Part shown: in pieces, positions 1 to 6,321 of the stretch
Position numbering within the stretch: the stretch's first letter is position 1
Layout: each line of letters opens with the position of its first letter
Assembly (NCBI GenBank): GCA_013696525.1
Contig: JACCYK010000595.1
Span: 1-9,081 of the forward strand
Origin: Chloroflexia bacterium
GTDB taxonomy: Bacteria > Chloroflexota > Chloroflexia > Thermomicrobiales > UBA6265
Length of the DNA stretch: 9,081 nucleotides
Reading direction: 5' to 3'
Program-made: the position numbers and the translations under genes
Notes under the pieces: generated by a model
Databases searched by the model: none
Seen by the model: only the letters and a program-made list of their open reading frames with translations
Told to the model about the DNA's origin: nothing

Positions 1-18
1 GGGCTGGGGTGAGGGCCG

Positions 19-1353
19 TTACCCTAACGCCGCCAGCGCCTCGAGGACCGGCTGCGCCTCCTCCGTCAGCGTGTTCGCCACGTCGTCGAACACCGGCTGC
101 GCCTCCTCCAGGTTGATGACGATCCGCTCCAACCCGGCCCCGATGATCTGGTCGCCGTTCGGGATGAAGACCCGCGCCGAGTCCTGCGGCCGGGTCATCG
201 GTAGCTGGTTGACCGCGGTCTGGAAGTTCGGGTTCTCATCGTAGAAGGCCTGCATCTCCGGGCTCTCGATGGCCGATTTGCGGACCGGCATGTAGCCCGT
301 CGTCTGCGACCAATAGGTGGTGATCTCCGGCGACGTGGCGAAGGCGATGTACTGGAAGGCGGCCTGCTGCTTCTCGGCCGGCGCGTTGGCGAGCACGGCC
401 AAGCCGGCGCCACCGGTGCAGCAGCCGAACTCTTCGCCTTCCGGCAAAAAGGACGTGCCAAAGTCAAAGGTCGAATTGGCGGTGATGCCGGAAATATCTC
501 CGGTCGAGGCCATGATCGCCGTCGTCAGGCCATTGTTGAAGTCGGTGACGTGATTGGTCGCCGGCAGCGCCCAGCCATCAACCGTCGAGCTCTTGTAAAA
601 CTCGCCGGCCGCCACGGCCTGCTCCTCCGCGAGCCTGATCGTGAAATCGGGGTCGGAGTAGGCGCCGCCCCATTGCCAGACCACCGGCTGGAACAGCCAG
701 GCCACATACGACGCCGCATTCGGATGGCCGAAGGCGTGGCGGGTGACGGTGCCCCCCTCTTCAACCACGAGGTCGGGTACCCATTCGAGAAATTCGGCCC
801 AGGTCTCCGGACCGCGATCCGGCAGCCCCGCCTCAGCAAACGCCTCGCGGTTGAAGTAAAACAGCGGCGTCGAGCGAGCGAACGGCAGCCAGTAGCTGAC
901 GTCGTTTCGCACCCCTTCTTGGAAGAGCGAGTCAACGTAGTCGCTGGTATCGACTTCGTTGGCGGCGATCAGATCGTTCAATGGCGCCAGGGCGCTGGCG
1001 AGATAGAATCGGAACCACCATACATCAGAGAGGGCCGACAAATCCGGTGTCTGATTCGCGGCCAGCGCGGCCGTCAGCTTTTGTGCCGTCTCCTCGTAGC
1101 TGCCCTGGAACTGATACTCCACCACGACATCTGACTGCGACTCGTTGAAGCGGCGGACAACCTCTTGCTCCGCTTCGCCCAGCTCCGCCGACCACGATCC
1201 CCAATAGACCACATTGACCGCGGACCCTGTCTGGCGCACAAAGGCCGGGGCGGCGAAGACGCTGCTCTTCTTGCTGGCGACGCCGAGCGCCGCCGCCGAG
1301 GCGATGGTCGTCGCTCCCTTGACCGCGTTTCGCCGGGTCACTTTTCCGTTCAT
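19..1353 (-). CDS. UgpB-like ABC transporter extracellular solute-binding protein (Tat-exported)
   Basis: This 444-residue protein captures a sugar-like ligand outside the membrane and delivers it to the two permeases encoded just upstream on the same strand. The N-terminus has a twin-arginine signal (TRRNAVKG, residues 6-13), an Ala-rich stretch at about 14-26 and a likely cleavage near VFA (32-34); there is no lipobox Cys. The rest reads as a group-1 solute-binding protein, with family hallmarks PFxxSTP (157-163) and TGYMP (352-356). By eye it follows E. coli UgpB closely: the pocket residues Tyr (Y86), Ser (S161), Ser (S283), Gly (G315) and Tyr (Y354) look retained, Glu appears as D110, and the Arg that contacts phosphate appears to be replaced. 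The ligand may therefore not be glycerol-3-phosphate. The only cysteines are a vicinal pair, C311-C312. The start is well supported: GAGGAG lies 7 bases before the ATG. The substrate is not established. Confidence 0.93.
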   Translation of the reverse strand: MNGKVTRRNAVKGATTIASAAALGVASKKSSVFAAPAFVRQTGSAVNVVYWGSWSAELGEAEQEVVRRFNESQSDVVVEYQFQGSYEETAQKLTAALAANQTPDLSALSDVWWFRFYLASALAPLNDLIAANEVDTSDYVDSLFQEGVRNDVSYWLPFARSTPLFYFNREAFAEAGLPDRGPETWAEFLEWVPDLVVEEGGTVTRHAFGHPNAASYVAWLFQPVVWQWGGAYSDPDFTIRLAEEQAVAAGEFYKSSTVDGWALPATNHVTDFNNGLTTAIMASTGDISGITANSTFDFGTSFLPEGEEFGCCTGGAGLAVLANAPAEKQQAAFQYIAFATSPEITTYWSQTTGYMPVRKSAIESPEMQAFYDENPNFQTAVNQLPMTRPQDSARVFIPNGDQIIGAGLERIVINLEEAQPVFDDVANTLTEEAQPVLEALAALG

Positions 1354-1539
1354 TCGTCAACTCCTCTTTCATTCCGTCCACAACGCCACACCGGCGTGAC
1401 GCTTCACCCGGGCACGCGCGTCGTCCCTAACCGCCTACTCACGTTGAGCGGGCCAGGGAACGTCACGACTGTAGACTGACGCACACGGGTACATGTTGTC
1501 GAATCGTGATCCTTTCATCGCCTCATCACGTTGGCCGGC
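1354..1539 (-). other. 186-base gap between permease and binding-protein genes
   Basis: This is the leader of the binding-protein gene. It ends in a strong Shine-Dalgarno (GAGGAG, read leftward, at 1361-1366). I see no convincing -35/-10 pair on the minus strand and no T-tailed terminator. A weak 6-bp inverted repeat (CGTGAT at 1505-1510, ATCACG at 1525-1530, 14-base loop) lies just after the permease stop. The gap is much longer than the overlap between the two permeases, so the receptor gene may have its own promoter or be adjusted post-transcriptionally. That is inference from spacing only. Confidence 0.4.
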
Positions 1540-2394
1540 TCATCCCTTGGTCGCTCCCGCCGTCAAGCCATTGATGATGTACTTCTGGGCAAAGACGAAG
1601 ATCACCAACAACGGCAAGATGACGAAGATCGAGGCAGCCATCACCACCCCCCACTGGGTATCGCCTTCCTGATCGAAGAGATAGGTGATGCCCACCGTAA
1701 GCGTTCGCATGTTCTCGGTGTTGGTGATAATCAGCGGCCAGAGGTAGTCGTTCCACTTCGCAACGAGCGAGATCAGGCCGAACGTCACCAGCACTGGTTG
1801 CGACATGGGGACCACGATATCCCACAGCAGCCGCAGATGGCCGCAGCCGTCGACCCGCGCCGCGTCCAGCACCTCCCGCGGCAGGCCCAGGAATGCCTGT
1901 CGTAGCAGGAACGTGCCAAAGGCGACCGAGGCCCCCGGCAGGATCATGCCCTGGTAGGTATTGATCCAGTTCTGACCGAAGATGTTGGCCATCGTGATGT
2001 AGTTCGGCAGGATCGTCACCTGGCTGGGCACCATCAGGGCCAGCAGCAACCCCAGGAAGAACCAGTTCTTCTTCGGGAACCGGAGAAAGGCGATGGCGTA
2101 GGCGGTCAGCGTCGCGTTGATGATTTCGAGGCTGGTGCCCCCGATCGTGGTCACGATCGTATTGATGTAAAACCGGTCGAACGGCGCCGCGTTCCAGGCA
2201 TCGACGAAGTTCTGCCAGCGCGGCTCGGTCGGGATCCAGACCGGCGGCACCGCGTAGATCTCGCGGGTGGTGCGCAGCGAGCCGGAGAGCATCCAGAGCA
2301 GGGGCGCCCCGATCAGGAGCACGAGCAACAGCATCAGCCCGTAGCTACTCACCTGCCACACGCCAAACCAGCGCCGGTTCGACAGCCTATCCAT
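1540..2394 (-). CDS. UgpE/MalG-type carbohydrate ABC transporter permease
   Basis: This is the second transmembrane subunit of the leftward importer, 284 residues with about six helices (first at about 18-36, others around 76-104, 110-128, 148-168, 198-222 and 248-270). The ATPase-docking EAA loop is clear at 174-196 (EVLDAARVDG, then ending IVVP), and the C-terminus ends in the GLTAGA-type tail common to MalG-family permeases. WNDYLWP at 214-220 is also typical of UgpE relatives. I chose the ATG at 2394 because MDRLSNRRW sits directly before the first helix and the start overlaps the upstream permease stop by 8 bases (ATGGATAG). A GTG further upstream (2439) would add 15 residues inside the preceding gene and is less likely. 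Family assignment is firm, the exact substrate is not. Confidence 0.93.
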   Translation of the reverse strand: MDRLSNRRWFGVWQVSSYGLMLLLVLLIGAPLLWMLSGSLRTTREIYAVPPVWIPTEPRWQNFVDAWNAAPFDRFYINTIVTTIGGTSLEIINATLTAYAIAFLRFPKKNWFFLGLLLALMVPSQVTILPNYITMANIFGQNWINTYQGMILPGASVAFGTFLLRQAFLGLPREVLDAARVDGCGHLRLLWDIVVPMSQPVLVTFGLISLVAKWNDYLWPLIITNTENMRTLTVGITYLFDQEGDTQWGVVMAASIFVILPLLVIFVFAQKYIINGLTAGATKG

Positions 2395-3340
2395 AGTGGA
2401 CTCGCTGCTCGGTGAAGCGAAGCTGCAGCCAGGTGACACCGAACATCAGCGCGAACAGCACCATCGCCGCCGCCGCGGCCCGACCGGCGTTGAAGGCGAC
2501 GAAGCCCTGTTCGTACACATAATAGATGAGCGTGTTGGTGGAATCGACCGGGCCGCCCTGGGTCATCACCCGGATGATGTCAAACGCTTGGAACGTGTTG
2601 AGGATCGAGGTCACGATCAGGAAGAAGCTGATCGGCGACAGCATCGGCAGGGTCACCGAGCGGAATCGCCAGAGCGGCCCCGCGCCGTCGATCTTGGCCG
2701 CCTCGTAAAGGTCACGCGGGATCGCTTGCAGACCGGCCAGGTAGATGACCGCGGTGAACCCCAGGTTCTTCCAGATATAGACGATAATCACGGCCGGCAT
2801 CGACCAATTGGGGTCGATCAGCCAGTTTGGCGAGCCCAGGTTGAACCAGCCCAAGATTTGCGCCACCAGCCCATAGCGGGGGTCGAACATGTAGACCCAA
2901 ACGATGCTGATCGCCGCCCCGCTGAGCAACGTGGGGGCAAACAGCACGGCCCGGGCGCCGTTGCGCCAGCGGAGCGGTTGATTGAGCAGCAATGCCGCCG
3001 CCAACCCGAGGATGAGCGACAGCCCGACCGAGGCAACGGTAAAGACGATCGTGTTGATAAAGACGGTGCGGAATCCGGCGTTCGTCAGCAGATACTCGTA
3101 GTTCGCTAGGCCGACGCCGATCTTCGCCGGCGACACCATATCCCAGCGGACGGTGCTGAGGTATCCGTTCTGGATCATCGGCCAGTAGGTAAAGAGGGCG
3201 AAGATGACGACGTTGGGAGCCACGAACAACAAGAACAGAAACCACTCGGCCTGCCAGAAACGGCGATGGCCGCGAGACCCGGCCACGCTGGTCGTGGCGG
3301 TGGGTTGCGCGGTGATGACCGAGGCGTGTTGTCCGCCCAC
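2387..3340 (-). CDS. UgpA/MalF-type sugar ABC transporter permease
   Basis: This is the first gene of the leftward importer operon, a 317-residue inner-membrane permease. After a polar N-terminus of about 30 residues come helices near 33-52, 94-118, 132-152, 181-203, 236-256 and 287-307. The EAA loop at about 212-232 reads YEAAKIDGAG and ends LPMLSP, the coupling helix that contacts the ATPase. QGGPVDSTNTLIYY (261-274) and the C-terminal RFTEQRVHYG resemble E. coli UgpA. It lacks the large periplasmic P2 loop of enterobacterial MalF. I place the start at the GTG at 3340 because GGAAGG lies 6 bases upstream; a TTG at 3355 is in frame, but it would put that Shine-Dalgarno inside the gene. No ATPase gene is adjacent. 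Confidence 0.93.
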   Translation of the reverse strand: MGGQHASVITAQPTATTSVAGSRGHRRFWQAEWFLFLLFVAPNVVIFALFTYWPMIQNGYLSTVRWDMVSPAKIGVGLANYEYLLTNAGFRTVFINTIVFTVASVGLSLILGLAAALLLNQPLRWRNGARAVLFAPTLLSGAAISIVWVYMFDPRYGLVAQILGWFNLGSPNWLIDPNWSMPAVIIVYIWKNLGFTAVIYLAGLQAIPRDLYEAAKIDGAGPLWRFRSVTLPMLSPISFFLIVTSILNTFQAFDIIRVMTQGGPVDSTNTLIYYVYEQGFVAFNAGRAAAAAMVLFALMFGVTWLQLRFTEQRVHYG

Positions 3341-3346
3341 CCTGAT

Positions 3347-3352
3347 CCTTCC
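3347..3352 (-). promoter_or_regulatory. Shine-Dalgarno GGAAGG that decides the UgpA-like start
   Basis: Read on the minus strand this is GGAAGG, with a 6-base spacer to the GTG at 3340. Its position favours the GTG over the in-frame TTG at 3355, which lies upstream of the site. Confidence 0.6.
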
Positions 3353-3476
3353 CAACGACGCCGCGGCCGATCCATTGCGGCGGTCTGTACCATCGTGGTA
3401 GATAGAAGGAGCTTGGCGATCAACGAAACGTTAAGCTCATCTCGGCTTTGCGGTAGCCGCGGCGCGGGCACCCGAT

Positions 3477-3496
3477 TGCCATCTTAGCAGATGGCA
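3477..3496. repeat. Inverted repeat, 8-bp arms, 4-base spacer, in the divergent intergenic region
   Basis: TGCCATCT (3477-3484) and AGATGGCA (3489-3496) are perfect reverse complements separated by TAGC. It lies between the leftward importer operon and the rightward tsaB cluster and covers the in-frame ATG at 3491. It could be an operator for a dimeric repressor or an RNA hairpin. There is no T-run on either side, so a classical terminator is unlikely. Its role is unknown. The rest of the divergent region (3341-3550) shows no clear promoter in either direction. Confidence 0.5.
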
Positions 3497-3550
3497 CGAC
3501 AATCCACGTTCGCGGCTGAGCCAACGAACAGACCGGGGGACACGACCAGG

Positions 3551-4246
3551 GTGAGCGATCAGGCCACGTTGAACAATCAAGCCGCGTGGCTGCTCGCGAT
3601 CGACAGCTCCTCGGAGCAGGCCGGGATCGCCCTCTTCAACGGCATCCACATCACCGAGTTGAGCTGGCCCGCCGGCCGCTCGCAGACGACGACGCTGCTC
3701 GCCGCGATCCATCAGATCCTCACCATGCACCAGCTTGAGCCAACGGACATCGCCGCCGTGGCGGTCGCCGTGGGACCGGGGCCGTTCAGTGGCTTGCGGG
3801 TCGGACTAAGCGTCGCCAAAGGGCTGGTCATCGGCCTCGGCATCCCGATCGTCGGCGTGCCAACCCTGGAAGTCGCCGCCGTGCCGTACGCGGCCGGGAC
3901 CGCCACGGTGGTGCCGCTTGTTCCCGCCGGCCGCGGCCGGATCGTGTGGTCCGTCTATGGCCGCGCCAAAGGCCGCTGGGCGGAGTTGGTGCCGCCGCGC
4001 AACAGCACGATCGATGAGCTGATCGCCGACCTCCCTGGTTCAGAGACCATCATCGTCAGCGGAGAGGTCGATGCCGACCAGGAGCAACGCCTGCTTGCCA
4101 CGGGCCGGGTCCGGCTGCCGCCGCTTGCCCTGCGAGCCCGGCGACCCGGCGCCATCGCCTCGTTGGCATGGAAACGCCTTGCCACTGGCGACACGGACGA
4201 TCCAGGTTCGCTGCAAGCGGTCTATGCCGGGCGCGAGCAACGGTGA
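3551..4246 (+). CDS. tsaB: tRNA t6A biosynthesis protein TsaB
   Basis: TsaB is the non-catalytic partner of TsaD in the complex that transfers threonylcarbamoyl to A37 of ANN-decoding tRNAs in the cytoplasm. The product has 231 residues from the GTG at 3551. The ASKHA-fold start is LLAIDSSSEQAG (14-25) and the signature is GPGPFSGLRVGLSVAKGL (75-92). The metal-binding HxxxH of TsaD is absent, as expected for TsaB. The segment after VPLV (122-125) reads PAGRGR where many TsaBs have a DARRGE-like stretch, so the family's Asp there seems to be missing. I prefer the GTG (GGGGGA 10 bases upstream) to the ATG at 3491, which has no Shine-Dalgarno, sits inside an inverted repeat and would add 20 residues before an already long N-terminus. 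It is the first gene of the tsaB-rimI-tsaD cluster. No tsaE is visible. Confidence 0.9.
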   Translation: MSDQATLNNQAAWLLAIDSSSEQAGIALFNGIHITELSWPAGRSQTTTLLAAIHQILTMHQLEPTDIAAVAVAVGPGPFSGLRVGLSVAKGLVIGLGIPIVGVPTLEVAAVPYAAGTATVVPLVPAGRGRIVWSVYGRAKGRWAELVPPRNSTIDELIADLPGSETIIVSGEVDADQEQRLLATGRVRLPPLALRARRPGAIASLAWKRLATGDTDDPGSLQAVYAGREQR

Positions 4247-4278
4247 TCTTCGCCCGCTCGGCATGAGCAGGCGAATGG

Positions 4279-4307
4279 TTGTGCAATCGCCTCGAAAATG
4301 CTAACTT
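4279..4307 (+). promoter_or_regulatory. Possible internal promoter before rimI-tsaD
   Basis: TTGTGC (4279-4284) is followed after 17 bases by TAACTT (4302-4307), preceded by TGC, which would give an extended -10 (TGn). Each hexamer matches only three of six consensus bases, so this is a weak call. It lies in the 144-base gap between tsaB and the favoured rimI start and would give rimI-tsaD an independent transcript. Confidence 0.25.
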
Positions 4308-4316
4308 TTCGGCCCG

Positions 4317-4352
4317 CGGTGGCCAAATATCCGCCGGTGGCCAGGTACCCGC
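4317..4352 (+). repeat. Two tandem copies of an 18-base imperfect repeat
   Basis: The units at 4317-4334 and 4335-4352 both start CGGTGGCCA and end CCGC, matching at 15 of 18 positions. They lie in the tsaB-rimI gap, or in an N-terminal extension of RimI if the ATG at 4298 is used, where they would encode AVAKYP-PVARYP. No function can be assigned. Confidence 0.5.
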
Positions 4353-4380
4353 GCACGCCAGATTGGGCGTCAAGCCGGCA

Positions 4381-4388
4381 AGAGGGGA
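4381..4388 (+). promoter_or_regulatory. Shine-Dalgarno AGAGGGGA that decides the rimI start
   Basis: AGAGGGGA lies directly upstream of the GTG at 4391, with GAGG five bases from the start. The alternative ATG at 4298 has no such site, so the GTG is favoured. Confidence 0.55.
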
Positions 4389-4390
4389 TC

Positions 4391-5101
4391 GTGTACCGGA
4401 TCGAGCCCATGACCACCGCCGATGTGCCGGAAGTCGGCCGGATCGAGCGCCGGTGCTTTGCCAATCCGTGGCCGGCGTCGGCCTACCGGCGCGAGCTCCA
4501 AGTCCCGGCCCAAAACTACTATGTCGTGCTCCGTGAAATCGTCCCGCACCCATTGGCGGAACCGGCCGTGACGTCTCCGCCGACGGAGGAAAACGGCAGC
4601 CATAGCGAGCGATCGTTGCCGCGCCGGACGCTGCTGCCCCTTGCCTTGGGCCGGAAACTCGGGCGCGCGGCGGAGGGCGCCGTCGACGCTTCGCCGATCC
4701 TGGGGTTCGCCGGGATGTGGCTGGCCTTCGACGAAGCCCATCTGACGACGATCGGCGTCGATCCAGACCATCGCGGCCGAGGCCTGGGCGAGCTGCTGTT
4801 GGTGGCGATGTTCGACGAGGCGTTTCGCCGGCACACCAACTGGCTGACGCTCGAGGTCCGTGTCTCCAACGGTCCCGCTCAGACGCTCTATCAGAAATAT
4901 GGATTTCACGAGCAGGGTCGCCGCAAACGGTACTACAGCGATAACAACGAGGACGCCCTCATCATGTGGTCGGAGCCGCTGTCCGACCCCGCCTTTCAGG
5001 GCCAGATCGAGCGCTTGCGGGACCAGCTCTGTGTCCGGCTCGAGGCGCATCCGGGTGAGCTAGGACTGAGCCCGGCGTTGCCCAACGGCCGGCGGCCATG
5101 A
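4391..5101 (+). CDS. rimI: Ribosomal protein S18-alanine N-acetyltransferase RimI (GNAT), with internal insertion
   Basis: RimI acetylates the N-terminal alanine of ribosomal protein S18 using acetyl-CoA. From the GTG at 4391 the protein has 236 residues, against about 150 in E. coli. The N-terminal MTTADVPEVGRIERRCFANPW (7-27) matches the RimI opening. The acetyl-CoA loop is RGRGLG (128-133). LEVRVSN (154-160) and LYQKYGF (166-172) carry the expected catalytic Glu (E155) and Tyr (Y167), 12 residues apart as in Salmonella RimI. The excess length is a polar, low-complexity insertion at about 52-101 between two early strands and a C-terminal tail after about 197. An ATG at 4298 would add 31 residues but lacks a Shine-Dalgarno. 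The stop overlaps the tsaD start (ATGA), which points to translational coupling. The product could act on a protein other than S18, but the tsaB/tsaD context is typical of RimI. Confidence 0.88.
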   Translation: MYRIEPMTTADVPEVGRIERRCFANPWPASAYRRELQVPAQNYYVVLREIVPHPLAEPAVTSPPTEENGSHSERSLPRRTLLPLALGRKLGRAAEGAVDASPILGFAGMWLAFDEAHLTTIGVDPDHRGRGLGELLLVAMFDEAFRRHTNWLTLEVRVSNGPAQTLYQKYGFHEQGRRKRYYSDNNEDALIMWSEPLSDPAFQGQIERLRDQLCVRLEAHPGELGLSPALPNGRRP

Positions 5102-6201
5102 ACATCCTGGGCATCGAGACCTCCTGCGACGAGACCGCGGCCGCGGTCGTCATCGCCGGCCAGCGGGTCCGCTCGAACGTGATCTCGTCCCAGATCAGCC
5201 TCCACCGCGTCCATGGCGGAGTCGTCCCCGAGCTCGCGGCGCGCCAGCACATCACGGCCATCGTGCCCGTCGTGGAAACCGCGCTTGCCGAAGCAGACGT
5301 GATTCGGTCCGCGCTGGACGCGATCGCGGTGACCATCGGCCCCGGACTTGCCGGATCGTTGCTTGTCGGCGTGAACGCGGCGAAAGCACTGGCCTACGCG
5401 CTGGATCGGCCGCTGGTCGCGGTCAACCACCTGGAGGCCCACATCTACGCGAACTGGCTGGGACCGGTGGGTGCCGCGCCGCCGCGGCCGCCCGCCTTTC
5501 CCCTCGTCTGTCTCCTCGTCTCCGGCGGTCACACCGAGTTGATCGAAATGACCGGCCACGGGCGCTTTCGCCAGATCGGGCGGACCCTCGATGATGCCGC
5601 CGGCGAAGCCTTCGACAAAGGGGCGCGGCTGCTCGGCCTTGGCTATCCCGGCGGCCCGGCGATCCAACACGCGGCGGCCGCCGGGAATCCAGCGTCCTTC
5701 GATTTGCCGCGGGCCTGGCTCCGGGACAGCTACGACTTTAGCTTCTCGGGCCTGAAAACGGCACTGCACCGGCTCGTCGAGCCGTATCGCGACGATCTGC
5801 CCGCCCCACCGGACGCGCTCGACAGCTCGCCGTCTGGTCCGTTCGTCGCGCATCGCCCCCCGCGGTTGAAGCCTGGCACGCCGATCCATGACCTGGCGGC
5901 GTCGTTTCAGCGGGCGATCATCGAACCGCTTGCCGTCAAGACCGCCCGGGCCGCCCGTGAGACCAACGCGCGCACCGTCGTCCTCGCCGGCGGCGTCGCG
6001 GCGAACGAGGCACTTCGCGACGCGGTGCGGACCGAAGTCGAACGCGAATGCGGCCCCGAGGTCATCGTCTCGATTCCCGCCGCCGTCTACTGCACCGACA
6101 ACGCGGCGATGGTGGCGGGCGCGGCCTACTTCGCCGTCCGGCGCGGCGTACAGGCCGGATGGGAGACCGACGTTCGCCCGCGATTTCCGCTAACCGGATA
6201 A
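5098..6201 (+). CDS. tsaD: tRNA N6-adenosine threonylcarbamoyltransferase TsaD
   Basis: TsaD is the catalytic subunit that transfers the threonylcarbamoyl group from threonylcarbamoyl-AMP to A37 of tRNA, working with TsaB and TsaE. The 367-residue product opens with MNILGIETSCDETAAAVV. The metal-site histidines are in HLEAH (H111, H115) and the third ligand is the Asp of CTDN (D334). The nucleotide-site signatures SGGHTEL (142-148), the FDKGARLLGLGYPGG region (172-186) and LAGGVAANEALR (297-308) are all present, so the enzyme looks intact. It is about 30 residues longer than E. coli TsaD because of a proline-rich insertion at about 228-262. The ATG overlaps the rimI stop as ATGA and has no clear Shine-Dalgarno, so translation is probably coupled to rimI. 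No terminator is visible after the stop. Confidence 0.96.
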   Translation: MNILGIETSCDETAAAVVIAGQRVRSNVISSQISLHRVHGGVVPELAARQHITAIVPVVETALAEADVIRSALDAIAVTIGPGLAGSLLVGVNAAKALAYALDRPLVAVNHLEAHIYANWLGPVGAAPPRPPAFPLVCLLVSGGHTELIEMTGHGRFRQIGRTLDDAAGEAFDKGARLLGLGYPGGPAIQHAAAAGNPASFDLPRAWLRDSYDFSFSGLKTALHRLVEPYRDDLPAPPDALDSSPSGPFVAHRPPRLKPGTPIHDLAASFQRAIIEPLAVKTARAARETNARTVVLAGGVAANEALRDAVRTEVERECGPEVIVSIPAAVYCTDNAAMVAGAAYFAVRRGVQAGWETDVRPRFPLTG

Positions 6202-6221
6202 CCCTAACCGTCGATGCGGTC

Positions 6222-6250
6222 TTGACAACAATCCTGAGCCGACCCAAGAT
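6222..6250 (+). promoter_or_regulatory. Sigma70-type promoter for the second importer operon
   Basis: A perfect -35 box TTGACA (6222-6227) is followed after 17 bases by CAAGAT (6245-6250), which keeps the key A2, A5 and T6 positions of the -10 box. It starts 20 bases after the tsaD stop and points at the binding-protein gene at 6322. The predicted start of transcription is near 6257-6260, giving a leader of about 60 bases. Confidence 0.6.
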
Positions 6251-6279
6251 GAGGCCGCGATGGAAAAGGAGTGCCGAAA

Positions 6280-6301
6280 TCGTTCGACCCGGGTCGAACG
6301 A
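6280..6301. promoter_or_regulatory. 22-bp perfect palindrome in the leader (probable operator or RNA hairpin)
   Basis: The left arm TCGTTCGACCC (6280-6290) is followed directly by its exact reverse complement (6291-6301). It sits about 30 bases after the -10 box and 6 bases before the GAGAGGA Shine-Dalgarno (6308-6314). A repressor bound there would block transcription, or the RNA could fold into a hairpin close to the ribosome site. The lack of a loop favours a DNA operator for a dimeric regulator. The regulator is not identified, and none is encoded in the window. Confidence 0.6.
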
Positions 6302-6321
6302 CGAAGTGAGAGGAATGCCCG

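Noticed and set aside
17..28. TACCCTAACG-like string also seen near 6199-6210 after tsaD
   Set aside because: The match is only about eight bases and the contexts differ; there is no sign of a dispersed repeat.
1435..1494. A 19-codon minus-strand reading frame (MYPCASVYSRD...) in the gap before the leftward receptor gene
   Set aside because: The nearest AAAGGA is about 15 bases upstream, too far for a good Shine-Dalgarno, and a frame this short is expected by chance.
1505..1530. UGAUGAG...GAAA pattern on the minus strand, reminiscent of a hammerhead ribozyme core
   Set aside because: There is no stem II between the two conserved boxes and no matching cleavage-site helix; it is only a 6-bp inverted repeat.
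2396..3109. Long plus-strand reading frame opposite the UgpA-like gene
   Set aside because: It is Arg/His/Asp-rich antisense to a clear permease with full family motifs, which is typical of shadow frames in high-GC DNA.
3375..3411. TTGCGG...TAGATA and AAGGAG as a possible promoter plus ribosome site for a rightward gene
   Set aside because: The hexamers match poorly and no start codon sits at a usable distance after AAGGAG.
3424..3435. AAACGTT-centred sequence resembling a LacI-family operator
   Set aside because: Only four of six flanking positions are symmetric, which is weak, and no LacI-type regulator is nearby.
4996..5889. 297-codon minus-strand frame opposite tsaD
   Set aside because: It lies wholly over tsaD and the rimI end, is Arg/Gly-rich, and shows no recognisable domain.
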